Origin: Novipirellula aureliae
GTDB taxonomy: Bacteria > Planctomycetota > Planctomycetia > Pirellulales > Pirellulaceae
Length of the DNA: 64,000 bases
Assembly: GCF_007860185.1 (NCBI RefSeq)
Contig: NZ_SJPY01000006.1
Location: 364,159 to 428,158 of the forward strand
Reading direction: 5' to 3'
Part shown: in pieces, positions 52,226 to 61,872 of the stretch
Position numbering within the stretch: position 1 is the first letter of the stretch
How the letters are laid out: each line of letters starts with the position of its first letter
The notes under the pieces: generated by a model
What the model saw: only the letters and a program-made list of their open reading frames with translations
The model's database searches: none
What the model was told of the DNA's origin: nothing
Translations under genes and position numbers: made by a program

Positions 52226-53191
52226 TTAGGCGGCGCGGCGAAAGCTGGCGATGCATTCGTTGAAGACCGGCGTGATGCGTTTGGTGTCTTCCCTCGAAGT
52301 CACTCGGTCGGTGTCAATGCGTCGCTGCATTTCGGCGGCAGCCGAGCGGCTGGAGAGTTGCCCCAATGACTCGATCATTCGCCTGGGACGAGTAAGATTG
52401 GCCACGACGCTCCGTGCCGTACCAGATAGAGAGGCTTCTTTTCCCGTAATCCGCTGGCGAATCGCCCCTAGCCTTTTGCCTCGCTGAAACGACGAGTCAT
52501 CCCACAAGCTCGCGATCGAGGAAGCGACGTGTTCGTCTGCCAAAATGTCACACGCTTCGGCGGTTGTCGAACGCCAATTCGCCCCTTTTGTTAGCAATCC
52601 TGAACAATAGGAAGCTTCAAGAACGGCCATCTTTTCGAAGGTTTTGGTTGTTCCAACGTAACTGTCGAGGAGTTCGGTTAACGTTTCACGCCGCCAAAAC
52701 GACGCTTCTAAGAAGCATCCATCAATTTTCGCGGCCTCCTTGCGATTGACCTTCGTCGCGGATGAGCAACTCGGTTGGCACAAACGAACCTCACGATCGT
52801 GCCATCCTGCTGCGATAATTTTCCCACTGCGTCGGTTCCGAACCACGGGAGTGACGGCAGCGACGTCTTCATGCTCGAACTTTTCAAGTGCAGCATCGAC
52901 CCAATCCGCGGTGGCAGTTAACCCATTTGCCAATACATGTACGAATCGGCCGCGTGATCGCTGCACTCCGCTGGTGATCAAATCGAGTGGACTCGATGAT
53001 TCTGCCGTGACAAACTGAACTTCGTCACCAAGATCAAAAGGGTCATCGTACCGCCCGTCATGGGACACGATGACGTCGCAACCTCTCGGTTGATGTTCCA
53101 AGACACTGACGAGAGCATTTTCAAAGGCTGCGGTGTCCTGACCAACAGGCACTACAATCGAAAGTCGCGATCGCGTTGGGGATGTTGCCAC
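52226..53191 (-). CDS. Family 2-like glycosyltransferase (divergent)
   Basis: About 321 residues with the GT2 opening LSIVVPVGQDTAAFENALVS, then CDVIVSHDGRYDDPFDLGDE and GVQRSRGRFVHVLANGLTAT. In the last, the position of the metal-binding DxD reads ANG, so catalysis is doubtful. The C terminus is helical and basic. TTG 53206 is also possible; GTG 53191 gives a more typical start. It is convergent with csrA and has only a 6-bp gap to it. Confidence 0.65.
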   Translation of the reverse strand: MATSPTRSRLSIVVPVGQDTAAFENALVSVLEHQPRGCDVIVSHDGRYDDPFDLGDEVQFVTAESSSPLDLITSGVQRSRGRFVHVLANGLTATADWVDAALEKFEHEDVAAVTPVVRNRRSGKIIAAGWHDREVRLCQPSCSSATKVNRKEAAKIDGCFLEASFWRRETLTELLDSYVGTTKTFEKMAVLEASYCSGLLTKGANWRSTTAEACDILADEHVASSIASLWDDSSFQRGKRLGAIRQRITGKEASLSGTARSVVANLTRPRRMIESLGQLSSRSAAAEMQRRIDTDRVTSREDTKRITPVFNECIASFRRAA

Positions 53192-53424
53192 CGATTCACC
53201 CTGCAAAAAAGAATGCCAGCATTGCCTGCTAGCGGTTGTGGTCCAAAACGACAGGCTCGTCGTTAAGAGTCATTTTCGGTAAAACAGGCGTCACAGATGA
53301 GACGTTCGCACCAATCGGTCGAGAAAGGTCACCGATTCTGTCATCATGACTGAACGCACGCTTTCAATCGGCAAACTTTGCCATCGGAAAAAATATTCCA
53401 AATCCTGCAACCGATGATTGTACC

Positions 53425-54447
53425 ATGCATACTCGCCTACTTTCCGCCTCCAAATGGCCTGCCGAAGCGGCAAACCAAGTCCCTCCTTCCATTCGCGTCT
53501 CCGAGATTGGCTTTGGTGCCTGGGCGATCGGCGGAGGATGGGGCCAGCAGCAAGATGCGGAATCAATGCTAGCATTGAATGCAGCGATTGATCGCGGCGT
53601 CAATTTTATCGATACCGCTGCGGTCTACGGAGACGGGCATAGCGAGAAGCTGATTGCGGAGGTTTTGAAAAGCCGCAGTGAAGAAGTCTTTGTAGCGACC
53701 AAATCGCCGCCTGCCGATGGGCCTTGGCCGCCTAGCCCAACCTGTCGCTGGCAAGACCGATATTCGGCTGCCTATTTACGTGACAATGTAAACGATCGTC
53801 TACAGAACCTGGGCGTCGAGCGAATCGATCTTCTGCAGCTTCACACTTGGACGCGAGCGTGGAACGATGACCCACAGCCCTTGATGGTTTTGCATCGACT
53901 CCGCGACGAGGGGAAAATCAATCTGATTGGCGTCAGTACTCCTGAGCACGATCAAGATTGCGTGATTCAATTGATGAGAAATGGTTTGGTCGATGTTGTG
54001 CAGGTCATCTTTAACCTGTTTCATCAGGAACCGATGGCTCAGTTGTTACCGGTTGCGGCTGAAACAGGTACGGGAGTCATTGTACGAGTCGCACTCGATG
54101 AAGGTGTGTTGACGGGCAAGTATTCCGCGGACCACGTATTTCCCGAGGATGATTTCCGACACCGCTATTTCGCGGGCGATCGGATGCAGCGGTCTGTCGA
54201 AAGGGCCGAGGCGATTCGCGAAGATCTCGCTGCATTCGGTTTAGAGGAAGACTACACGATGGCCGACGTGGCATTGAAGTTCGCATTGTCACGTCCGGAA
54301 GTCAGTACCGTGATCGCCGGCATGAGGAACGTCCAGCAAGTCGAACAGAATACTCGAACGAGCCAATTGCGAGACCTTCCCGCCGATATGCTCACGCTGC
54401 TTGAACGTCACAATTGGCGACGCGGGGTTTGGTACGGCGGAAAATGA
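53425..54447 (+). CDS. Aldo/keto reductase
   Basis: A 340-residue NADPH-dependent TIM-barrel oxidoreductase. The tetrad is visible: Asp in NFIDTAAVYGDGHSEKLIAE, Tyr in the same segment, Lys in EVFVATKSP, His in DLLQLHTWTRAW. The cofactor end reads VSTVIAGMRNVQQVEQNTR. It resembles the YhdN/Tas-like subfamily. ATG 53425; 25 extra residues precede the first strand. Substrate unknown. Confidence 0.9.
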   Translation: MHTRLLSASKWPAEAANQVPPSIRVSEIGFGAWAIGGGWGQQQDAESMLALNAAIDRGVNFIDTAAVYGDGHSEKLIAEVLKSRSEEVFVATKSPPADGPWPPSPTCRWQDRYSAAYLRDNVNDRLQNLGVERIDLLQLHTWTRAWNDDPQPLMVLHRLRDEGKINLIGVSTPEHDQDCVIQLMRNGLVDVVQVIFNLFHQEPMAQLLPVAAETGTGVIVRVALDEGVLTGKYSADHVFPEDDFRHRYFAGDRMQRSVERAEAIREDLAAFGLEEDYTMADVALKFALSRPEVSTVIAGMRNVQQVEQNTRTSQLRDLPADMLTLLERHNWRRGVWYGGK

Positions 54448-54659
54448 AGGTCCCTCTCGCCAGCATCGGGACTCCTACCGTCGCGAAAGTTGCCAAGACT
54501 TTCGCCTCCCCGGCATAATTGTTAACCGTGGCCGATACTCTTGGCGAGTTTCGCTACAAAGCAACAGCCTATCCGGCCTCGTGCATCGTCAAGGTTTCGT
54601 CCACGACGACCAGCCTTGGTTTTTGATCTGGTTGTCGTGTGAGGTTGAGGCGAGCAAGA
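54448..54659. other. Convergent gap with small hairpin and dispersed repeat
   Basis: Holds an 8-bp hairpin GCGAAAGT (54483-54490) / ACTTTCGC (54498-54505), a possible terminator for the reductase gene. The segment 54586-54631 (CGTCAAGGTTTCGTCCACGA, CGACCAGCC, GGTTTTTGATCTGG) closely resembles 36608-36654. Confidence 0.5.
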
Positions 54660-56924
54660 CTATGATTCGCGCCCCAGCAAATCAAACACCGATTGGGATG
54701 CCAATCGTTCACGGCGAAGCCGTTCTTCGGGATTGTCGAGAATCGCCTGAAGGCTACTCGATTGGTCGATTGATTGAGTCGATAGGGGGATCGGCTCGTA
54801 TTGTTCGAATGCTTGGACTCGCTCAAATTGGCGTGCGATTCGGGTCGTTCCATCTTGCCCGGTCCACTGCAATCGATCCGGAGCACGGTGCCATTGGCTG
54901 TCGACTTCATCTGCGTAAATGTTTGCGGTATCGACGCCTCCATTGATCGCAAATGCCTCGACCGACTCGAACCCTCGAGCGTTGATTTGATAGTCTGGGC
55001 CGGTGATAATCGAACGCGCGGCAGAGACGTTCATGGTGTCATCGCCTGCGGAATCGTAGAGCGATGCGTTGTCATGACCGCCAGCGGTTGCGTAGGCAAA
55101 GACTCGCTCGAAACCGTAAGCGGCTTGAAACGTGTCGTCCGATCGAAGACTCGTGAATTGAGGTTTCACGGCCAATGTGTCATCCCCTGCGGAGTCGGTC
55201 ATGAAAGCGGTGTCATAGCCGCCTGCGGTCGCATGAACGAAGATTTTTGAGATCTCGTTGACATTGAACTGAAAACCGACACCCGACAACTCCGCCTGGT
55301 TTGGCCCTGAGCGAAGCGTATCGTCCCCTGGGGAATCGTACAAACTCGCTCGATCTGGACCGCCACCACCATCGAAGACCAACGACTCGACGCCGCGAAG
55401 TTCGATCTGGAACCGATTCGTCGACAAGGTGCTAATGTTGCCACCCGTCGATCCGGGGTGCATGATGAGTCGCTCCGCTTGATTCGAACCGATGATATGG
55501 AGTGAATCCGCACCACCTCCGACATCGATCACCAAGGGTGACGTTGCGAACCCTGAATCGTTTTCGAAGGGGGACGAGCCTGTCGTTTCAAAACGATACT
55601 CGTTTCCTCCGCTACGTAGTACAATCCCATCGGTGAGATCGAGCACATACGAATCGTTCTCATTGGATCCTGGGAAGTAACGAATCTCTGCACCGGAGTT
55701 TGTCGAGTCAGGCAGATGGTCTCCGCTAGAATCGATCGAATCGCCGACATCGTCTGCACTCGGAGCCAGTAGGGCGGACGACAAGTCGACAACGTTGTAG
55801 GAAGCCCCGGTCAGCGGATCCGTTTGAGATTGAGTTGAATCCCTCAGTCGCATCAAGATGTCATCGATCGACGGGTTCAAGCCTTGGTCGATCATCGATT
55901 GCCGCACCAACATCGAGGCAGCGGCGATTTGCGGAGTTGCCATACTGGTCCCATCGAGTGTCGCAAAATCGTCAACATGTCCATCCCATCCATAGACATG
56001 TTCGGGCACTGCGCTGCGAATCGATTCGCCGCCGGTTGCTAACAAGCCGTCATTTCGCTGAGAAAACGTGCTTAGCAGCCCATCATCGCCGATGGAGCCT
56101 ACTGCCACGACCGATTCGCTCGACGCGGGATACATGATCGACTGATCCGAGACCGAGCTACCAAAAAAGTTTCCTGAAGCGGCAAAGACGAGGATTCCGT
56201 CTTGGCGAAGCAATTGCAGTTCATCTTCGAGGATGCTTTGGGCTTCGTCTAGATTATCGGCATTGAGTGCTGCTCCGACGGACAAGTTGACGGTGGTGAT
56301 CGGTGAAGCAAAGCTGTCGCGGTGATCGTGGACCCATTTTAGTGACGCTTCGATCCAGTCCAGCTCACCCATGCCGGTGTCATCGAAAACACGAAGGGCA
56401 ACGATATCGGCTCCGGGTGCCACACCCGCGAAATCGTCGGTCTTTCCTGCCAATAGCCCTGCGACGTGCGTCCCGTGAAACCCGGCAGGACCGTCGTCAT
56501 AGGGATTGGCATCGTTTTCGGCAAAATCCCAACCGCCGACGACTCGATAGCCAGGCCCAAATCCGCCGCCAAACGCGACATGGTCCCAAGCAACGCCGCT
56601 ATCGATCACGGCCACCGTTTGGCCGCTGCCATCAAACGAATGACCTTCGAAAACAGAACCGCTGCCAATTGTTGCTGCGTTCCGGATCTCCGCTGCTTGA
56701 TCTAGTAAATCGGGACGGAGGTCACTGCTGGCGGGCTGTTCGAGCAACTGCGAGTCAACGGTTGGCAAACTTGTTGGAGCCGATAGATCGCTAGACGTAT
56801 TGCCAATCGATAGAGCTTCTAGCAATAGATCACCCGGTAGCGATGCCGACAAGGCGAATCTTTCTTCACAAATTTCGATACGGTTAAGATCGTCGAAGGA
56901 AAAGTCGTCTTGAATCAATTTCAT
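54660..56924 (-). CDS. Subtilisin-like serine protease (S8) with repeat C terminus
   Basis: 754 residues from ATG 56924. The N terminus DLNRIEICEERFALSAS is the planctomycete-type sorting leader for large surface proteins. The S8 domain has Asp in TVAVIDSGVAWDH (about 108), His in GFHGTHVAGLLAG (about 153), oxyanion Asn in FAASGNFFG (about 252) and Ser in DGTSMATPQIAA (about 327). The C-terminal 280 residues hold repeats of the YDSAGDDT type (ASLYDSPGDDTLRSG, AFMTDSAGDDTLAVK, ASLYDSAGDDTMNVS) separated by FERVFAYATAGG-like units, probably a calcium-binding beta-roll or helix. Likely secreted or surface-bound. Single gene. Confidence 0.9.
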   Translation of the reverse strand: MKLIQDDFSFDDLNRIEICEERFALSASLPGDLLLEALSIGNTSSDLSAPTSLPTVDSQLLEQPASSDLRPDLLDQAAEIRNAATIGSGSVFEGHSFDGSGQTVAVIDSGVAWDHVAFGGGFGPGYRVVGGWDFAENDANPYDDGPAGFHGTHVAGLLAGKTDDFAGVAPGADIVALRVFDDTGMGELDWIEASLKWVHDHRDSFASPITTVNLSVGAALNADNLDEAQSILEDELQLLRQDGILVFAASGNFFGSSVSDQSIMYPASSESVVAVGSIGDDGLLSTFSQRNDGLLATGGESIRSAVPEHVYGWDGHVDDFATLDGTSMATPQIAAASMLVRQSMIDQGLNPSIDDILMRLRDSTQSQTDPLTGASYNVVDLSSALLAPSADDVGDSIDSSGDHLPDSTNSGAEIRYFPGSNENDSYVLDLTDGIVLRSGGNEYRFETTGSSPFENDSGFATSPLVIDVGGGADSLHIIGSNQAERLIMHPGSTGGNISTLSTNRFQIELRGVESLVFDGGGGPDRASLYDSPGDDTLRSGPNQAELSGVGFQFNVNEISKIFVHATAGGYDTAFMTDSAGDDTLAVKPQFTSLRSDDTFQAAYGFERVFAYATAGGHDNASLYDSAGDDTMNVSAARSIITGPDYQINARGFESVEAFAINGGVDTANIYADEVDSQWHRAPDRLQWTGQDGTTRIARQFERVQAFEQYEPIPLSTQSIDQSSSLQAILDNPEERLRRERLASQSVFDLLGRES

Positions 56925-57111
56925 CTGCAACGCTCGCTTTGCACTGGTTTGGGACTCGCCAAGGGAAACCTAGATCGCAGACTCACGCCTTTTCTACCTA
57001 ATCGGAATTCCGAGACAACGAATCGAATTTTGTGATCTGATTTGCCGATACAACGTGAGTAGACGTTACATCTGTTACCACGAAAGACTGGATAAGAGAG
57101 GCCTTCGTTCG

Positions 57112-57828
57112 ATGTCGCTGTTAAAATTGTGGAATTCCCTTTGCGGTCGCTCCGCAACTGAAAAGCCCGAAACAGAGGCTTCAGCCTCCACTTCGGAGAT
57201 TGGCGAGACGACTCCAGCGGTGAGCCAAGCCTCGCAGGGGAGGGAGCCGGAAGCGAATGCGAACGAGACGAAGACGAGCGTCCCGAAAACAGGCACAACG
57301 AAAACAGCTACAACGAAAACGACTGTCGCCAAAGGGTTGTTTGGGTTTGGGCGATCGAACGTCGAGTCGGGACTTTGTAAGTTGCTTGCGCCGTTGAAGG
57401 TTGCGTCGTTGTTGGAAATCGGAGTGGGCGATGGCTCACGTGCGGTCGCGGTCGTCTCGGCGATTCAGAAGAACAATCCCGGTTCGCCCCTTCGCTATTG
57501 CGCCATCGACTCGTTCGAAATGGCCAGCTCGCCGGAGCACAACGAAGCTGCGATGTCGTTGATGCAGTTTCACCAGCGTCTACGCAGCGCGGGGATCTCA
57601 CCACAAATTTTCCCTGGAAGTCTTGACCAAGAACTGCTCCGTCTCTGCCACACCGTTGGCCGCGTCGATGTGGTGTTGATTGCCGAAGACGCTCCGTCGT
57701 GGCAGAATCCGACCACGCTACGGAATCTGCAACGAGTTTGCCACGAAACGACCGTCGTGTTCCACGGGGACGCCGGCACATGGAAGCGTTATCAAACCAC
57801 GCTGGCCGAAACACGCAAAGCCGCCTAA
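57112..57828 (+). CDS. Rossmann-fold methyltransferase-like protein
   Basis: About 238 residues. After MSLLKLWNSLCGRS comes a 60-residue Thr/Lys/Glu-rich linker. The following domain has a SAM-type motif LLEIGVGDGSRAVAV, an acidic strand RYCAIDSFEMA and VDVVLIAEDAPSW, as in class I methyltransferases, but no substrate motif is visible. It may be a degenerate, non-catalytic member. Start ATG 57112. Confidence 0.65.
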   Translation: MSLLKLWNSLCGRSATEKPETEASASTSEIGETTPAVSQASQGREPEANANETKTSVPKTGTTKTATTKTTVAKGLFGFGRSNVESGLCKLLAPLKVASLLEIGVGDGSRAVAVVSAIQKNNPGSPLRYCAIDSFEMASSPEHNEAAMSLMQFHQRLRSAGISPQIFPGSLDQELLRLCHTVGRVDVVLIAEDAPSWQNPTTLRNLQRVCHETTVVFHGDAGTWKRYQTTLAETRKAA

Positions 57829-57932
57829 GTGTCGCTCAGCTCTCCGAGCGGATCGCGCCCACCGATTGGCTCATCTCTTCCTTCGCTTTCCTAGGCGAGT
57901 ACGCTTTCCGCTCGGAGAACCAGACAATCGCC

Positions 57933-59714
57933 TTAAAGCGAATCCAGCCCCTGTCGGGCGGCTTCGACGGCGGGAGCGGCCCACTCTTGGTCGCGGTGCA
58001 GTTCGATGATCCCTTCGAGTACCGAACGCGCTTTCTCCATTGGCATCTTTTCGAGCGCTGTATCGACTCGCTCGATCAATTCCTGTGCTCGAGAATCGAT
58101 CAGTACCTCGGGATATCGCTCACGCAATTGTTCAATTTCATTGCTTGCTAACAAAATCATCGAATTCATCGCTTCGTTGGTTTGAATGGTATCAGCATCG
58201 TAAATCGCCAACCATTGCCGGAGGCGTTCGATGGCCGTTTGAGGATCTTGTTCCCGTCCGGTCATGGCATCCAAAAAACCTTGTTCGGCGGCACTCAAAG
58301 GCGTGATCCCCAGTTTGTTTTGGACACCGAGCCTGCGTAATGTTCGTTTGAGTTCAATGGCTCGATCGAACTGGGTCACCTCCGCCGCTCTCGGGTCCTC
58401 AGGAAATTGTCTCAGGAATTGCCCAATCTCATCCACGGCTTCTTGTAAATCACCCGATTCCGTTTGCTGAACGATCGATTGATAGAGTTCGTCTGCCGTC
58501 GGCTTCTCGAGCGCCTTGAAAAAAAGGATAGCGCAAGCGACCAACGCGGCGCCCATCGCACAAACGGAGATCGCATGCCTCCAACGTTCCGCCTCGGCGC
58601 TATGCCCCTTGGCTGCGTGACGCGATCGCTCTTCCTCCGCATCAACCGTTTGGAAATGAGTTGAAGGTTCTTTGATTTCAAACTCCGTTTCATCCTTGCC
58701 TCTTGCCGCGGTGCCAACGGTTGCATCGGTGTTGCGTGAATTGACGGTAGCTACCGTTTTGGAGATGGTTCCATTTTCGCTACCAGCAATTGGTGTCCTC
58801 GCGTCTTCGATCGCCGAGTCGCTTTCGCCGGTTTCGTTTGCGAGAGAATGGTGGGTCCCCAATTGTTTACCATTCAGTGTTTGTTGATGTTTCAAGCCAG
58901 CACGCATCGCTTTTAGTCGATTCATGACTGACAAAGCGGTTGGCGGTCGATCTCGCGAATCTTTTTCCAACAGTTGGTGGACGAGTTCGACGAGCGCAAT
59001 CGGCAGATCTTCGTTGATGCGGTCCAAGCGAACCGGTTTATCATTGCGCAGTGATTTGATGACCTGCGTAATACTTTTGTTATTGAAAGGAGGCTTTCCG
59101 GTCAGCATCGCATACATGACACTGCCGAGCGCGTAGAGATCCGTGCGAACGGTAACCCCATCACCGTCGGCTTGTTCTGGAGCCATGTAGTCGGCGGTTC
59201 CGAGTACCGAACCGGCCATCGTTTGCTCGCCAAATCCAAACAGCTTGGCGATCCCAAAATCGACCAACTTTACCTGATGATCGGGCGTGAGGATTAAGTT
59301 GGCTGGTTTCAAATCGCGGTGGATGACACCAAAGTCGTGCGCATGCTTGAGCGCCGCACAAACTTGGATTGAAAGGTCGATGGTGGTTTCCCACGTCAGT
59401 CGTTTTTCGCGGCGTATCATCGCTTGAAGCGGTTCGCCTTCGACCAATTCCATCGAATAGAAGAGTTGGCCGTTCTCTTCGCCGTAACCGACCAAACGGA
59501 CGATACCGGGATGCTTGAGTCGTTTGAGCGTTTCGACTTCGCCAGCGAACCGGCGACGGAATCGCGGTTCATCGCCTATGCTTTGCGAAATCAGTTTCAC
59601 AGCGACTTTCTCGCCCGATCGCTCATGCACTCCCTCGTAGACCGCGCCCATTCCTCCACGACCGAGCACATTTCCAATTCGATAAGGACCAAGAAATTCA
59701 GGAGACGTCGACAT
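57933..59714 (-). CDS. Serine/threonine protein kinase with membrane anchor
   Basis: 593 residues from ATG 59714. The Hanks-type kinase domain spans about 10-275: GRGGMGAVYEG (18-28), VAVK (Lys40), HRDLKPANL (132-140), DFGIAKLFG (152-160), GTADYMAPEQADGDG. A Ser/Thr-rich juxtamembrane linker leads to a single hydrophobic segment (AMGAALVACAILFFKAL) and an external domain of about 190 residues with tetratricopeptide-like helices (ESGDLQEAVDEIGQFLRQFP). It is a typical planctomycete PknB-like receptor kinase. Single gene. Confidence 0.93.
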   Translation of the reverse strand: MSTSPEFLGPYRIGNVLGRGGMGAVYEGVHERSGEKVAVKLISQSIGDEPRFRRRFAGEVETLKRLKHPGIVRLVGYGEENGQLFYSMELVEGEPLQAMIRREKRLTWETTIDLSIQVCAALKHAHDFGVIHRDLKPANLILTPDHQVKLVDFGIAKLFGFGEQTMAGSVLGTADYMAPEQADGDGVTVRTDLYALGSVMYAMLTGKPPFNNKSITQVIKSLRNDKPVRLDRINEDLPIALVELVHQLLEKDSRDRPPTALSVMNRLKAMRAGLKHQQTLNGKQLGTHHSLANETGESDSAIEDARTPIAGSENGTISKTVATVNSRNTDATVGTAARGKDETEFEIKEPSTHFQTVDAEEERSRHAAKGHSAEAERWRHAISVCAMGAALVACAILFFKALEKPTADELYQSIVQQTESGDLQEAVDEIGQFLRQFPEDPRAAEVTQFDRAIELKRTLRRLGVQNKLGITPLSAAEQGFLDAMTGREQDPQTAIERLRQWLAIYDADTIQTNEAMNSMILLASNEIEQLRERYPEVLIDSRAQELIERVDTALEKMPMEKARSVLEGIIELHRDQEWAAPAVEAARQGLDSL

Positions 59715-59813
59715 CAATTCGTTCTAATGTAGAGAAGTAAAAAGGGTGGGTAGCGGATCTTGTGAAAGATCCAATCGCAATCAGGATCTTTAACAAGATC
59801 CACTACGGCGATT

Positions 59814-61355
59814 TCAAGTCCAGAAATCGCGATCGAGATTTCGATAGCCGATCGCTTCGGCCAAGTGGACTTCTTCGATCGACGGGTCGCCTGCGACATC
59901 AGCAATGGTTCGTGCTACTCGCAAAATTTTGTCATGCGCGCGTGCCGACAATCCCATCTCCTCGACGCTGTGCCGAAGCATTTGTTGGCACGGTTTATCG
60001 AGTTTACAGTATTGACGTACTTGCCGACTACTCATCATCGCATTGTATTGAATCAGGCCATTTCCGAACCGCTGCTCTTGAGCTTCTCGTGCCTTCATCA
60101 CATCGGTACGCATCTGAGCACTGGTGGTGCCTGCGGAATCGTTGGCCGCCAATTCATCAAAGGGGACTGCCGGTACTTCGATGTGAATATCGATTCGATC
60201 CATCAAGGGCCCCGAAATCTTCGACATGTATTTCTCAACCTGCGTGGGCAAACAGTTACACGTCCGCCGTGGATCGCTTCGGTACCCACAGGGACATGGA
60301 TTGGCCGCAGCGATCAGCATGAAGTCGGCAGGGAAAGTTGAACTGCGAAGGGCTCGCGAAATCGTTACCACACCATCCTCGAGTGGTTGACGCATTACCT
60401 CGAGCGTTTTGCGGTTGAACTCCGGCAACTCATCGAGAAACAAAATCCCGTTGTGCGCTTTGCTGATTTCACCGGGTGAGGGTGGACTACCGCCGCCGAC
60501 GAGTCCAGCATCGCTGATCGTATGATGCGGGCTACGAAAGGGGCGACACGCCAACAGCGGTTGGCCGGGCGGCAGTTGTCCGAGTGCGCTGTAAATTCGC
60601 GTCGTCGCAATCGATTCGGTTGCCGTTAGCGGAGGCAGAATTGTAGGCATTCGTTTGGCCAACATCGTTTTGCCGCTACCGGGCGGCCCGACCATGATTA
60701 GGTTGTGATTGCCAGCGGCGGCGAGCACCATCGCTCGTTTCGCCGATTCTTGACCTCGCACATCCCCAAAATCGAGATCGTAAACGCTGAATTTTTCGAA
60801 CAACTGGTCGACACAGTTGGGGACAGGGTCGAGCTCAATTTCTTGAGAGAAAAAAGCGACCGCTTGAGCCAGACTTTGCACCGCAATCACCTCGATCCCC
60901 TCCACGACGGCAGCCTCGGCTGCGTTTTCCGAGGGAACGACGATGCCCTTCAACTCAGAATTCTTGGCCGCTTCAATTGCGATCGACAAAACACCTTTGA
61001 TTGGCCGCGTTAACCCCTCGAGAGCCAATTCGCCGACAACCGCATACTCTTCCAATTGATCGAGTACCAATTGACCGCTGCCGGCTAGCACGCCGAGAGC
61101 GACGGGCAGATCGAACGAGGCCGCTTGCTTGGGCAAATCGCCAGGAGCCAAGTTGATCACGATGCGATCATGCGGGCGGATGAATCCACTGTTAACGATC
61201 GCCCGCTCGACCCGATGGGTGCTTTCTTTCACCGCCGCATCGGGCAATCCGACCAGAATGGTTTTGGGCAGCGCGGCGGGGGAGATGTCAACCTCCACGT
61301 CGACTGGCATCGCTTCGATCCCCAAGAGTGTGAAAGTCTTCAGTCGAGCCAGCAT
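59814..61355 (-). CDS. YifB/ComM-type magnesium-chelatase-like AAA+ ATPase
   Basis: 513 residues. The N-terminal ChlI-type domain carries VDVEVDISPAALPKTILVGL and HDRIVINLAPGDLPKQAASF. The AAA+ core has Walker A MVGPPGSGKTMLAKRMP, Walker B NGILFLDELPEF and a Cys cluster NPCPCGYRSDPRRTCNC, then the C-terminal ChlI-C domain. In competent bacteria the ComM homologue is a branch-migration helicase for natural transformation; here that role is inferred. ATG 61355. Confidence 0.9.
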   Translation of the reverse strand: MLARLKTFTLLGIEAMPVDVEVDISPAALPKTILVGLPDAAVKESTHRVERAIVNSGFIRPHDRIVINLAPGDLPKQAASFDLPVALGVLAGSGQLVLDQLEEYAVVGELALEGLTRPIKGVLSIAIEAAKNSELKGIVVPSENAAEAAVVEGIEVIAVQSLAQAVAFFSQEIELDPVPNCVDQLFEKFSVYDLDFGDVRGQESAKRAMVLAAAGNHNLIMVGPPGSGKTMLAKRMPTILPPLTATESIATTRIYSALGQLPPGQPLLACRPFRSPHHTISDAGLVGGGSPPSPGEISKAHNGILFLDELPEFNRKTLEVMRQPLEDGVVTISRALRSSTFPADFMLIAAANPCPCGYRSDPRRTCNCLPTQVEKYMSKISGPLMDRIDIHIEVPAVPFDELAANDSAGTTSAQMRTDVMKAREAQEQRFGNGLIQYNAMMSSRQVRQYCKLDKPCQQMLRHSVEEMGLSARAHDKILRVARTIADVAGDPSIEEVHLAEAIGYRNLDRDFWT

Positions 61356-61872
61356 TGCCTTTGTCCTGTTGCCTGCGTCCTTCTGCAAAGTACTTTATCC
61401 CTTTACAATCGTACACAATTACGAAGCGGGCGGGGTTGACGGACTGATTTTTTAGGATTCTTCATGGCGGATCAACAACTTTTGACCGCCGCGTTGCAGC
61501 CACCGGTAGGTTTGGTAGTCGGATTGATAGACGGCATAGCCGCGGCGGTCTTGTGCACCGCCGTCAACACAGCCCTGCGGCATTCGATGTACCGAGCCGA
61601 CGTTTCAAGTTGACAATCTCGGTCTACCCCCGCGCCAGCCCTCGGAGCGATGAAACAGCCCCTCAATTCCCCAGAAATGAGTCCGCGTACCTTTTCTTCT
61701 CCCAATTCCCCAGAAATGAGTCCGCGTACCTTTTCTTCTCCAGAAATGAGTCCGCGTACCTTTTCTTCTCCCGTACCTTTTCTTCTCCTTTGTTGTTAAA
61801 CACTTAGACGCAAGAAAGGCCCTTTTTGTTTGGTGTCTCGTGAAAAATCCGGGCTAGCGCTGGATGACACGT
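61356..61872. repeat. Intergenic region with short tandem repeats
   Basis: No gene. Between about 61668 and 61790 the unit CCCCAGAAATGAGTCCGCGT plus ACCTTTTCTTCTC is repeated three times at differing spacing, with a fourth partial unit (CCCGTACCTTTTCTTCTCC). The rest is unremarkable. Confidence 0.6.
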
